Source: Xanthostigma xanthostigma (taxonomy: Eukaryota > Arthropoda > Insecta > Raphidioptera > Raphidiidae). From it: DNA of 64,000 nt. A program made the position numbers and the translations under genes. Each line of letters opens with the position of its first letter. Within the stretch, counting starts at the first letter, position 1. The DNA lies in the NCBI GenBank assembly GCA_963575645.1, contig OY754471.1:33054401-33118400 (forward strand). Direction: 5' to 3'. The notes below the pieces were generated by a model that saw only the letters and a program-made list of their open reading frames with translations, searched no databases and was not told the origin of the DNA. This document shows positions 33,901-42,330 of this stretch, in pieces.

Positions 33901-35146
33901 GTATTCGCCAGGAAAATATAACCAAGAGGCTGATGCCCTATCTAGAAATCCTGTCTTAGAATCTTTTGAAAATATGGATGACGTACTTCAAATAGTTAAT
34001 TTGGTCACAATTGAAGATCTCAAACAAGACCAGATCATCCATCAGAAGGAACTGTCTACAGACAAGCAAACTTATAATAAAGGTGAAATACTTTACAAAA
34101 GACTTCGAAATAGGGAACGAATTTTCGTATCAAAGAATTATGGAATAGAAATTATAAAAAAAATTCATGCTCACTACGGTCATATTGGAAGAGGGCACAT
34201 GCTGGCCAAAATACGACCTTTTTATTATTTTAAAAGAATGGACTCATTAATAACCGATTTCTGCAATATTTGTGACATATGCAAAAGAAACAAATCCAGA
34301 CGATGCCGGGAGATTGGATATTTGTCGCAATTGGGACCAGCTAAAGAACCCTATGAAATTATGTCTCTGGATACTATTGGTGGATTTGCCGGCTACCGAT
34401 CGACTAAACGGTATCTTCACCTATTGGTTGATCACTTCACTCGGTTTGCATACACCTATTCTTGCTCGGGACAGCAAACCAAAGATATTATTAACTTTTT
34501 ACGACCTATTTTTAGTAATCATAATGTAAAAATTCTTCTGACGGACCAATACTCTGCTATTAATTCCAAAGAGTTTAAAAATTTTCTGCGTACTTTTAAC
34601 GTCACGGCTATTTTTACAGCTGTAGATTGTCCTTTCTCAAACGGGTTGAACGAACGACTCAATCAAACATTGGTAAACCGAATTCGTTGTAAGATAAGCG
34701 AACAGCCGCAACAATCCTGGCCTAAGCTAGCGAAAGAATGTACCGAAGAGTACAACCGTACTACACATAGCGTAACCAAATTTTCCCCACAGTACTTGCT
34801 AACAGGAAATCAATCTTCTATAATACCCTCTAGTCTTTGTCAACCACATGATTTAAATCAGGATAGAATACAGGCATTTCAGAATTCCCAGAGAAATCAT
34901 AACAATAATAAAAGCAGGTATGATCAAACCAAGAAACAACACGATTTTCCAATAGGAGATTTAGTTTATGTTGAAAAGGGAAACCGTCTTAATCGGAAAA
35001 AATTAGATCCAGTAAGAGTAGGACCTTTGGAAATTTTAAGCCGCATATCGTCTACCATTTATGAAGTCGGTGGTGGAGGTCGTAGATCTCAAGCGAACTT
35101 CGTACACAGCAGTAAGCTCTTGTCTTTTCGAGGGGGGGAGATGTAA
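30962..35146 (+). CDS. gag-pol: Ty3/gypsy Gag-Pol polyprotein
   Basis: It encodes the structural and enzymatic proteins of the retrotransposon in one uninterrupted frame of 1394 codons from ATG 30962. An in-frame TTG at 30947 is not needed. Gag is N-terminal, with an unusual Cys-His knuckle near residues 337-356 (CSVC, then H nine residues on, then C). The aspartic protease active site is YDSGSN at 408 and the flap-side LGLD follows. Reverse transcriptase shows LCIDFREL, FDINSAFWTIPV, LPFGLKISPA and YIDD at 732-735. RNase H shows FTDAS (D881) and ADALSRNP. Integrase has an HHCC-type end (HYGHIGRGH, CNICDIC) and DD35E residues D1137, D1195 and E1231. The stop codon lies inside the 3' LTR. All catalytic motifs are present and no frameshift separates gag and pol. 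No env. It is apparently competent, though expression cannot be judged. Confidence 0.95.
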   Translation: MSSRQVKIHFEFGEDGSNGECLLVTSIRLTSETTTYAIPSEFRGAHHHTELFTLSIVRNACKNVIKIGQYRNITVTLPPEIASLYLDEDKNFVYKNIYFDEFSNENQGGQIQSVEKAPDNQVELIKLIEKLTSRFEEKETKPFDLSKIQNRLIIEKFQGKENGRDWMDIFERECERNHVLTHHQKIEVLRLFLENNASEWYNATYCKLGLGSDWIDWRNSFVRTYCDKSWKSVHFAYNFKYISGSFLDYALKKERLLLETEPLMSDRSRINHLVVGLPIYIQDRLDKEEITSTEQLMNKIRGFSQAYPREKKMNSFKSESRVPENRSNHKQIEKRPCSVCESKGYPGRFHPIDACRNKDRSIEDRRVNMTEVEEFAINAQEETKKLECTPLIRLTVKLNNKNITGIYDSGSNITLVNSKVIQDFKDKMWKNEQIFKTISGVTKSFNKIKLPLKINKIKKELDVHVIKNDKFTYDILLGLDAIQKFQLMQDENLNILQRIDSNNVEKLTNLKNYNTIQLNYFEDQNVYLDKLNHLEKEKRSTILETLNNNRAVFSTHKYDIGLVENHEAHIKLVENKYISKKPYRCSIQDEREIESQISKLLEVGLIEESQSPFAAPVTLAYKKEEGRRSRLCIDFRELNKILVPESQPFPRIEDIVVKTRNCSWYSVFDINSAFWTIPVRLKDRYKTAFVTQNGHYQWKRLPFGLKISPAIFQRVLATTIRRKKLQDFCINYIDDILVFSSNFDQHVSHINQLFNAIKSEGFRLKLSKCSFAQSSVHYLGHTLANNSVRPHHDNLKSIKNFPKPQNKKNIRQFLGKINFYHKYIPDYTRILEPIHNLLRNNTEFKWNNECELTFNKIKEYLCKSPILSIFDPRRETFLFTDASALGVGAVLKQVQDGGELKPVAYFSKKFTPSQAKKKAVYLECLAIKEAIRYWQHWLIGHKFQVVSDHKPLENLRVKARTDEELGELVYYLSQYDFTIKYSPGKYNQEADALSRNPVLESFENMDDVLQIVNLVTIEDLKQDQIIHQKELSTDKQTYNKGEILYKRLRNRERIFVSKNYGIEIIKKIHAHYGHIGRGHMLAKIRPFYYFKRMDSLITDFCNICDICKRNKSRRCREIGYLSQLGPAKEPYEIMSLDTIGGFAGYRSTKRYLHLLVDHFTRFAYTYSCSGQQTKDIINFLRPIFSNHNVKILLTDQYSAINSKEFKNFLRTFNVTAIFTAVDCPFSNGLNERLNQTLVNRIRCKISEQPQQSWPKLAKECTEEYNRTTHSVTKFSPQYLLTGNQSSIIPSSLCQPHDLNQDRIQAFQNSQRNHNNNKSRYDQTKKQHDFPIGDLVYVEKGNRLNRKKLDPVRVGPLEILSRISSTIYEVGGGGRRSQANFVHSSKLLSFRGGEM
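35131..35141 (+). promoter_or_regulatory. Polypurine tract for plus-strand priming
   Basis: AGGGGGGGAGA immediately precedes the TG of the 3' LTR, the standard position of the plus-strand primer in LTR retrotransposons. It also encodes the last residues of the polyprotein. Confidence 0.85.
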
Positions 35147-35488
35147 AAGCGAAACACTTTTTAGAACCTCTGGTACTTATCTATGATACATTCTCTGAAG
35201 GCGTCCATTCGGTCCAAATCTGTGAATTGATTAGTTTAGTTAGAGCTCTGTGTTTAGTTGTCAAGTTTATAAAAAAAAGTTGAAGAAAATTTTAGAAATT
35301 ATTTAAATTTATAATTAAAATTGTTAAGTCCAAAAATTGACAATTAAAATCGATTTTCTTTAAGGTAAGCTTAATTTTTATAGTTTTAAGGTTATTATTG
35401 TACTTAATTTAATAATTAAATGTTTCTTTAAGGAGAAAAAAACGATTAGTTGTTATTCAGAATCCTACCCCAAAATTTCGACATTACA
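35142..35488 (+). repeat. Gypsy 3' LTR, 347 bp
   Basis: Near-identical to the 5' LTR. It contains the polyprotein stop TAA at 35144-35146. It is followed by the TATA target duplication. Confidence 0.92.
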
Positions 35489-35502
35489 TATATTAGTATA
35501 GA
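35489..35502 (-). mobile_element. Helitron-like H2, 5' tip
   Basis: TATATTAGTATAGA here is the reverse complement of the Helitron start TCTATACTAATATA, separated from the rest of H2 by the gypsy insertion. The next plus-strand base is T, consistent with an A|T insertion site. Confidence 0.65.
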
Positions 35503-35821
35503 TTTGCTAGCTAAGGCATGGGTAGAATTGAAAACCAGTCTTTTTGAATTCCGTACCTACTCTTTTGTAGATTTTTATAAAATTATTTCTGCAATAAATA
35601 TGTTTATTATTATTATTATATGTGGATTCAGCGCACATGAAAACTTAGGATTTTTTAAGTTTATGATTTCCTGTATCTAAAATCTCGCTAAATAACATAT
35701 CTGTAGCTAAATATCTACTGGTTTTTAGGCTATGCGTCCATGGTCACTTTTTTCTTAGTGACCTTTAAACTATAAAATAAAACCATTTTCGATCAATTTA
35801 ACCGAGAACCAAATCCCATAA
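35503..35821. mobile_element. MITE family G, copy 2, middle/right part
   Basis: From about 35625 it follows copy 1 (GTGGATTCAGCGCACATG, then CTTAGTGACCTTTAAACTA and GAGAACCAAATCCCATAA). At 35821 it is cut by the long-TIR element. In copy 1 the sequence continues CCCATAAGGTTTGTGCGGAG, and here the equivalent TAAGTTTTATGCGGGG resumes at 38297. Confidence 0.7.
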
Positions 35822-36606
35822 TAGACCAACTCAATTAAGCAAAATTCCAGGAGCTAAATGCTAACTACATACTGACGATGGATTCTTGTAAACCTTATCA
35901 CAAACAAGTAATAAAAAAAAACCCAGTCGTGATTCGCATAAAAAACAAAATGGCGGCATGTTTAAGTTCGAAAATCCGCTTTTTGTCCAGATATGAATTA
36001 TTATTGAAGAAACTAAGAGTTTGAGTGAAAAATGTTTTATTAGAAAGTTGTAGGTAATATAAAAACCTTCAAAATGGCGCCTGTTGAATCAAAATCAGTT
36101 CAGTAGTTTATCGGTAAACAGCAAAAAACCCGTCGAAAAATGCTTTTTATTAAATTTGCAATAACTTTTGCAATAATTATTTAGCGGTCTTGAAACTTTC
36201 CAAGAATGTGCTCCTTAATGAGCTTAAAAAGTAGCCGCAATTTGAGTGTTGAGAGATAAACAGGAGCCGAGATATTCAATTGTTTATTAAAAAAACCATT
36301 TTGGTAAAAGTGTTATTCTTCGGATTGAGGTACTCCGATTTTCAATTTTCAAGACGCATTCTACTCTTTAAGAGTTGTACTTTAACGTAGAAAAAAAATA
36401 AAAATGTAATATTTCAGTTCAATTGGTTAAAATTGGCTCTAAAAATGATATACTTTTTTTCCGCTTAAACAAATGCAATAACTTTTTAAATTGCATTCGT
36501 ACTGAAATGCAACTTTGATTTGGTATTTTTTTACAAATTTTAAAACAAAAAAATTCGTTCTACGACCTTCAGAAGCTGAGATAATTTTTTTTTCATTTTA
36601 ATCCTG

Positions 36607-37259
36607 CGGCTTCGTTATTTCATGCACAGGACTCAGATTTGGAGGTGCTCTAGTTGAGTTCCTATATTTTTGATAAAAAATTATTATCAACAGTTTCGTT
36701 GCCTCTTTACAATAGATAATAACGTTGAAGTATCAGCTGTCTAAGAGGCAGGGTGAGAGGAGAACAGCCGATTCTGTCAGAGTGGCCGCTTCCGAAACTG
36801 ATTTCGTGCGTTCAAATTCAAAGGGGCTTCCAAAGTCGTATATTTGTAAGCTTCTACTACAGCCACAAAAATCCTTTTGTACTCTATTTGGGGTAGCTCG
36901 ACGAGAGGAATTCGAATACTGCATACTGCTTGCAAGGATACTATAAAAAACAAAGTTTTTAGGCTTCATCGCGTTCTACAACTACTTACGTACATTTGAT
37001 GTGCAATTTGTACTTTTAAAGTTTCAATTGTTGGTATAATCGATGAAAATAATTTGTTCAATAATTAATACTTGGCAGTTATGCAGTGCTTATTAACTAC
37101 ATCGTAATTTTTTGTGTAAGAAGTTATAAGTAAATAAAACGAAAAATTATGGATTTCGAGGGGCAAAAAATTTTATTATAATATACATCGTTATAAGTAA
37201 AGAACAATATTTTTCGACAGTGTAATGACAATTAATTCAAATCACTTCTTTCTTTTACG
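36607..37259. other. Central region of long-TIR element
   Basis: Mixed-composition DNA between the arms. Overlapping open frames on opposite strands near 36725-36969 show no recognisable motif. It may contain captured sequence, but I cannot identify a source. Confidence 0.35.
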
Positions 37260-37505
37260 TTAATTTTTTTTAACATTTTCCTGATTTTTTCCATCATCGT
37301 CTTCATCACTATCATCGCATGCAAAACTGTTCTCAGGCACTTCGATCATTTGATCAAGTGGATCTACGGCATCGTCTGAATGCTCTACTTCTTCTTTATT
37401 AAAACACGTTTCTCCATGACACCCCAGACACATTGTATTGCAGAATAAGCCTTTACTCTTACAGCCGCAACTCTTCCTCTTACATCCACTCTCACATCTA
37501 CAGGA
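37260..37505 (-). pseudogene. CXC-type Cys-rich C-terminal coding fragment
   Basis: A minus-strand frame of about 80 codons ends in TAA at 37260-37262. It begins CRCESGCKRKSCGCKSKGLF and continues CNTMCLGCHGETCFNKEE, then an acidic tail (CDDSDEDDDGK). The 'CxCxxGCxRxxCxCxxxGxxCxxxC' spacing resembles the CXC (tesmin/TSO1-like) cysteine cluster, which also occurs at the C-termini of some transposon-encoded insect proteins. An in-frame TAA lies just upstream at 37508-37506, within the inverted repeat, so no start exists and this is a fragment trapped between the two arms. It is either part of the element's former protein or captured host sequence; I cannot tell which. Confidence 0.5.
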
Positions 37506-38296
37506 TTAAAATGAAAAAAAAAATTATCTCGGCTTCTGAAGGTCGTAGAACGAATTTTTTTGTTTTAAAATTTGTAAAACAATACCAAATCAAAGTTGCA
37601 TTTCAGTACGAATGCAATTTAAAAAGCTATTGCATTTGTTTAAGCGGAAAAAAAGTATATCATTTTTAGAGCCAATTTTAAACAATTGAACTGAAATATT
37701 ACATTTTTATTTTTTTTCTACGTTAAAGTACAACTCTTAAAGAGTAGAATGCGTCTTGAAAATTGAAAATCGGAGTACCTCAATCCGAAGAATAACACTT
37801 TTACCAAAATGTTTTTTTTAATAAACAATTGAATATCTCGGCTCCTGTTTATCTCTCAACACTCAAATTGCGGCTACTTTTTAAGCTCAATAAGGAGCAC
37901 ATTCTTGGAAAGTTTCAAGACCGCTAAATAATTATTGCAAAATTTATTGCAAATTTAATAAAAAGCATTTTTCGACGGGTTTTTTGCTGTTTACCGATAA
38001 ACTACTGAACTGATTTTGATTCAACAGGCGCCATTTTGAAGGTTTTTATATTACCTACAACTTTCTAATAAAACATTTTTCACTCAAACTCTTAGTTTCT
38101 TCAATAATAATTCATATCTGGACAAAAAGCGGATTTTCGAACTTAAACATGCCGCCATTTTGTTTTTTATGCGAATTACGACTGGGTTTTTTTTTTTTTA
38201 CTTGTTTGTGATATGGTTTACAAGAATCCATCGTCAGTATGTAGTTAGCATTTAGGTCCTGGAATTCCTCTGAAATTGCTTAATTGAGTTGGTCTA

Positions 38297-38318
38297 TAAG
38301 TTTTATGCGGGGTCCTTT
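38297..38318. mobile_element. MITE family G, copy 2, terminal remnant
   Basis: TAAGTTTTATGCGGGGTCC matches the end of copy 1 (TAAGGTTTGTGCGGAGTCC) and completes the interrupted copy. Confidence 0.6.
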
Positions 38319-38416
38319 GCGGAGCTATCTTTGCCTCAAGGCTTTCTAATAGACAGACGTTTTGACACACGAACATAGGCACAGAAATCATCGCCCAGGT
38401 GAACAATAATCTATAC

Positions 38417-38952
38417 CAGTAATTCCCAAAGTGGTCTATATCGACCCCCAAGGGTCGACGACAACTTGCAAGGGGTCCATGTCAGCGGGAAAAAAATTGA
38501 GGGTCCATGAAATGAAAATGGGGGCCAACGATAGTGAATCTCCTAACAAAAAAAGAAACAAACTGGACATCGTTAACCGAGGAGATTTAAGATTAAATCT
38601 AACTAAAATGATGCCAAATGTTGAAAATTTATTATTAAAGCATCAGACTCATCCCTCACACTAAAAGCATTTATTTTTTGCTTAGTTATTTTATGTAACA
38701 GAAAGTAAATTTTAATTTGATTCATTTTAATTTGAATCTAATTAATAAACGTATAAAACTAAACATTCACACTACACTTCACTACCGTTATAAATTTAAT
38801 TCGTTCAAAGTGAGTAGCACTATACCGGTTGTCAAAAATACATTTGAAATTAATGAATTTACAAAAAAATCAATATCAGATAAACAGGGGGTCTACCACA
38901 ACTGAAAAACATGGCAAGTGGTCTAGGAGACAAAAAAGTTCGGGAACCTCTG
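38417..38952 (+). mobile_element. hAT element remnant, target duplication ATCTATAC
   Basis: The ends are CAGTAATTCCCAAAGTGG and, reversed, CAGAGGTTCCCGAACTTT. Perfect octamers ATCTATAC flank it at 38409-38416 and 38953-38960. It keeps the end of a transposase gene (38548-38664) next to its left part and is otherwise AT-rich, so it is an internally deleted copy of an autonomous hAT. Confidence 0.8.
38548..38664 (+). pseudogene. hAT transposase C-terminal remnant (ZBED5/FAM200-like)
   Basis: The plus-strand frame ends KKRNKLDIVNRGDLRLNLTK, then MMPNVENLLLKHQTHPSH and a stop. The 'RL......DLR..LT...P.i..L...kQ.HPSH-stop' ending is characteristic of the C-terminus of hAT-derived proteins of the ZBED5/SCAND3/FAM200 type. 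The frame is open further upstream (to 38431), but that part is the element's terminal repeat and not transposase-like. Only the last about 38 codons survive, so there is no catalytic function. Confidence 0.6.
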
Positions 38953-39045
38953 ATCTATACTAATATATACCTAAAGAGTTTGTTTGTTTGGTTGAACGCG
39001 CTAATCTCAGGAACTACTGGTTCGAAATGAAAAAAAAAAAATTGT

Positions 39046-39710
39046 TGTCTGTAAAGTCGGTTTACGGACGATAGTTTTACGTGGTAACGTATTCCGTAAT
39101 ACATAACCTAAACCTCCCAAAATTTGGTTTCAATCCGCTTATCCTTGGTGTCGGAATGATAAGAAATGTCAAAAGTGACGTTTGCAACTTACAAAGTATT
39201 ATGTTCTAATAATAATTAGTTATTCCAATACTTAACTTAGAAGGCGTTGCATGTCAAAAAATTGAATTAAACATTAGAAATGCAGCCGTTTTCATGTTAA
39301 GACAAGACATACGTTTGCTTCTAATTTCCATGTACGGCAAACAAAGACAACCGACCGCGTCGCGCCATGCATTAGACAACATTGCATTTATACAGCTATT
39401 TTTCTATATAAATTTGTATAAAATATTTTTCTATATAAATTTGTATAAAAAAACTGTTTAGGCAAATTCTGTTATACGAAATCTATGTAAAATGTTCTCC
39501 TCTTTCGTTTAAGACTGGTTTCAAACCGATCTGATTTAAATTGAGCGAGAAATTAGCAAAAAGCACGCACAGGGTCAGGCGGAACGCTACGCGTTATGCG
39601 TTATGCGTTACACTTTTTCGTACATGCAGCCGGTGTTTTATCAATTTATAATATTGGTGATTCATCAATTTATAAGACGTTATCACGTCAAAAAATTTAT
39701 AGCCGCTACC
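39046..39710. repeat. Family D fragments
   Basis: CTGTAAAGTCGGTTTACG at 39050 and the right-hand block GCAGCCGGTGTTTTATCAAT through GACGTTATCACGT near 39625-39690 match MITE D at 20469-20752. About 450 bp of unrelated DNA lies between. A GCGTTATGC triplication occurs near 39591-39610 and a short duplication of TTTTTCTATATAAATTTGTA near 39405-39450. Confidence 0.45.
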
Positions 39711-39914
39711 ACCAATTATGTCGGTACGTCATGCCTATATTTTTTTTTTAATTTAAGTTTTCCATTCCTGTACTAGACCATCGTGTCATAGAGATCTCGA
39801 CAAAAAGTGTGAAATTGGCTTTACATTGCTCCATACTCTATCGTTAAATACTTGAATAGTCAAAGGTATTTTTGATCGAGTGTGATACGCCGAGTCTTTA
39901 AAAAAATTGAAATT

Positions 39915-42330
39915 ATGAAGGAACTCTCGATAAAATGTCACGGCTTAAATGCGATGTGCCGATTGTGTTTATCAACGGGTGTTAACTTATTAGATATCTT
40001 TTCGTATTCAGCCGAAATTAGAAATGAACCTGCAAATGCAATAATGAAGTGTGCTCCCGTTCAGGTAAGCTTGTACAATTCAGATTCATATTAAGATCAT
40101 ATAGATGAACACTGACTGACTACTTTATTTTCCATGATAAACTTGAAATCTGAATTGGACAGTAAATCTCCGCTAAATTCTATTACCTTTTTGCTCACTC
40201 AGTCATGAGTTATAACGCTACCATGGTTACTCACGAAAACGTGTTTTTATTCTATAAAAACGTATTTTAACACTAGTTTTTAATATTTCGTGCCAGCCTA
40301 TCTGCCATTGCTATTTCATGACGCTTAAACTTAATAAATGCTTTTTAAGGATATTCATTTATTATTTGTAACTAAGTCAATATTCCCTGGACGTGATTGT
40401 AATTTTCTATACTCTATTATTATTTTTTTTTCTAATAGTCATAATTAATTTATTATACTGCCCTCAGATACAGAAAAACGATAACATGCCGAATTTCATC
40501 TGTAAGCTGTGCTATTATCAAGTGAAAAGTTTTCAGCAGTTTCAGACGCAAATAGTGCAGTCTGAGAAAACACTCCAATGTTATTTGAAACTACTACACA
40601 CTTCTAATAGACATATTAGACCTGAATATTCTATTGAGAGACCTACTGAAGATCATTTGATCAGTACTACTGATGCAGATATTACTGTAAAATGTAAATC
40701 TTTAAAACAAAACCACATGTTTGATTTGGCTGACAAATTGAAAGGAATGGCACCTGAGAAATACAAAGCAGTGAACGAAATTAAAAAGGAAATCGGAACA
40801 TTGGATGAAAATTCATTATATCTTGCAGAATCTTCTGATGATACAGCGGACATTTTTTCTAAGGATGATAGCAATGATATCAGCTTCGAAGACACAAAGA
40901 TCGGTCTTGGTCACATATTAAAATCTGAAATCAAAGACGAAGAAAATGTATTTAATTTTGCAGAATTTCCAAATGACACTATGAAAACTGTATCTAAGGA
41001 TGGTAGTAACGCAATCAGCTGCGAAGACACAAAGATCGGTCTTGGTCACATATTAAAATCTGAAATCAAAGACGAAGAAAATGTATTTAATCTTGCAGAA
41101 TTTCCAAATGACACTATGAAAACTGTATCTAAGGATGGTAGTAACGCAATCAGCTGCGAAGACACAAAGATCGGTCTTGGTCACATATTAAAATCTGAAA
41201 TCAAAGACGAAGAAAATGCATTAAATCTTGCAGAATTTCCAGATGACACTATGAAAACTGTATCTAAGGATGGTAGTAACGCAATCAGCTGCGAAGACAC
41301 TAAGATCGGTCTTGGTCACATTTTGACATCTGAACTCAACGACGAAAAACAACTGGATAAAAATTCATTAATTCCAAAAGAACCTTACATTGACTCCGGG
41401 TCACGGTCAAGTCATTTAAACATTTCTTCCTGTAATGTATACAAGGGGACACGCACGTGTAAAAAATCGTCTACTGGTGAGGAATCGTATCAATGTGACA
41501 TTTGTAACAAGTGTTTTTCACACTTATCTAGTTTAATTTGTCACAAACGGACACATACTGATGAGAAACCGTATCAGTGTGACATTTGTAATAAACGTTT
41601 CTCACATTTATCTGCATTAAATTATCACAAACGGGCACATACTGGTGAGAAACCGTATGAATGTAACATTTGTAATAAGTGTTTTTCACAGTCGTCTGAT
41701 TTAAATAGCCACAAACGGACACATACTGGTGAGAAACCATATCAATGTAACATTTGTAATAAACGTTTCTCACATTTATCTGCATTAAATTATCACAAAC
41801 GGGCACATACTGGTGAGAAACCGTATGAATGTAACATTTGTAATAAGTGTTTTTCACAGTCGTCTGATTTAAATAGCCACAAACGGACACATACTGGTGA
41901 GAAACCATATCAATGTAACATTTGTAATAAACGTTTCTCACAATTAAGTAATTTAAATACTCACAAACGGACACATACTGGTGAGAAACCGTACCAATGT
42001 AAAATTTGTAATGAACGTTTCTCACAATTAGGTAATTTAAATACTCACAAACGGACACATACTGGTGAGAAACCGTACCAATGTAAAATTTGTAATGAAC
42101 GTTTCTCACAATTATGTAATTTAAATACTCACAAACGGACACATACTGGTGAGAAACCATATCAATGTAACATTTGTAATAAACGTTTCTCACGTTTATC
42201 TGCATTAAATTATCACAAACGGGCACATACTGGTGAGAAACCGTATGAATGCAGCATTTGTAATAAGTGTTTTTCACAGTCGTCTGATTTAAATAGTCAC
42301 AGACGGACACATACTGGTGAGAAACCGTAA
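39915..42330 (+). CDS. ZAD-domain C2H2 zinc-finger protein (two exons)
   Basis: Probable nuclear DNA-binding protein of the arthropod ZAD zinc-finger family. Exon 1 is 39915-40064 (50 codons from the first ATG) and exon 2 starts at 40468. The intron has GT at 40065 and AG at 40466-40467, phase 0. Joining restores the zinc-coordinating quartet of the ZAD dimerisation domain: C15/C18 (CRLC) in exon 1 and C62/C65 (CKLC) in exon 2. Residues about 171-345 are four copies of a 45-residue acidic repeat. From residue about 391 come ten C2H2 fingers in TGEKPY-linked 28-residue units. TAA at 42328-42330 replaces the usual Tyr codon of the last linker, giving 670 residues, yet seven more fingers follow in frame. 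The truncated protein keeps ZAD and ten fingers and could function. The target and biological role are unknown. Confidence 0.85.
40065..40467 (+). other. Intron splitting the ZAD domain
   Basis: 403 bp, donor CAG|GTAAGC, acceptor CTGCCCTCAG|ATACAG preceded by a T-rich tract. Phase 0. Although a frame stays open through the acceptor from 40393, only splicing brings the two CxxC pairs together as in ZAD proteins, which supports the model. Confidence 0.8.
40826..41352 (+). repeat. Four 135-bp in-frame repeats in ZAD gene linker
   Basis: GCAGAATTTCC recurs exactly 135 bp apart (40960, 41095, 41230). The first copy is more diverged (GCAGAATCTTCTGATGATAC). Each unit encodes EDTKIGLGHIL followed, in the first three, by KSEIKDEE. 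That stretch contains two overlapping-type SUMO consensus sites (LKSE, IKDE). In the fourth unit both lysines are lost (LTSELNDE). Confidence 0.85.

Larger units (their letters stand above)
30564..35488 (+). mobile_element. Ty3/gypsy LTR retrotransposon, complete and young
   Basis: The 4925-bp element has direct LTRs (30564-30909 and 35142-35488), a single gag-pol frame and a purine tract before the 3' LTR. It is bounded by a TATA target duplication inside Helitron-like H2. The LTRs begin TGTAAAAGCG and end CGACATTACA. I count one substitution (G/A near the end) and one A-run length difference between them, which means very recent insertion. There is no envelope frame downstream of pol. Confidence 0.93.
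35822..38296. mobile_element. 2.5-kb element with about 790-bp inverted repeats, TAA duplication
   Basis: The left arm 35822-36606 and right arm 37501-38296 are near-perfect inverted copies beginning TAGACCAACTCAATTAAGC. An 11-bp insertion near the right tip is the largest difference I see. TAA flanks it at 35819-35821 and 38297-38299, and the uninterrupted MITE G copy shows the single TAA of the empty site. A 3-bp TWA duplication is typical of PIF/Harbinger, although the overlapping TA also permits a Tc1/mariner reading. The 894-bp centre holds a Cys-rich coding fragment on the minus strand but no transposase I can recognise. Confidence 0.75.
38410..39045 (+). mobile_element. Helitron-like 5' fragment H4, interrupted by hAT
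   Basis: TCTATAC at 38410-38416 is the Helitron 5' tip. After the hAT insertion (38417-38952) and its duplicated ATCTATAC, the sequence continues TAATATATACCTAAAGAG and TGAACGCGCTAATCTCAGGA as in H1. At about 39045 it changes to family D sequence, so the 3' end is missing. Confidence 0.55.

Noticed and set aside
40393..40467. Hydrophobic N-terminal extension of exon 2 as a signal or membrane segment
   Set aside because: It is intronic polypyrimidine sequence read in frame. Splicing to exon 1 at 40468 restores the ZAD domain.
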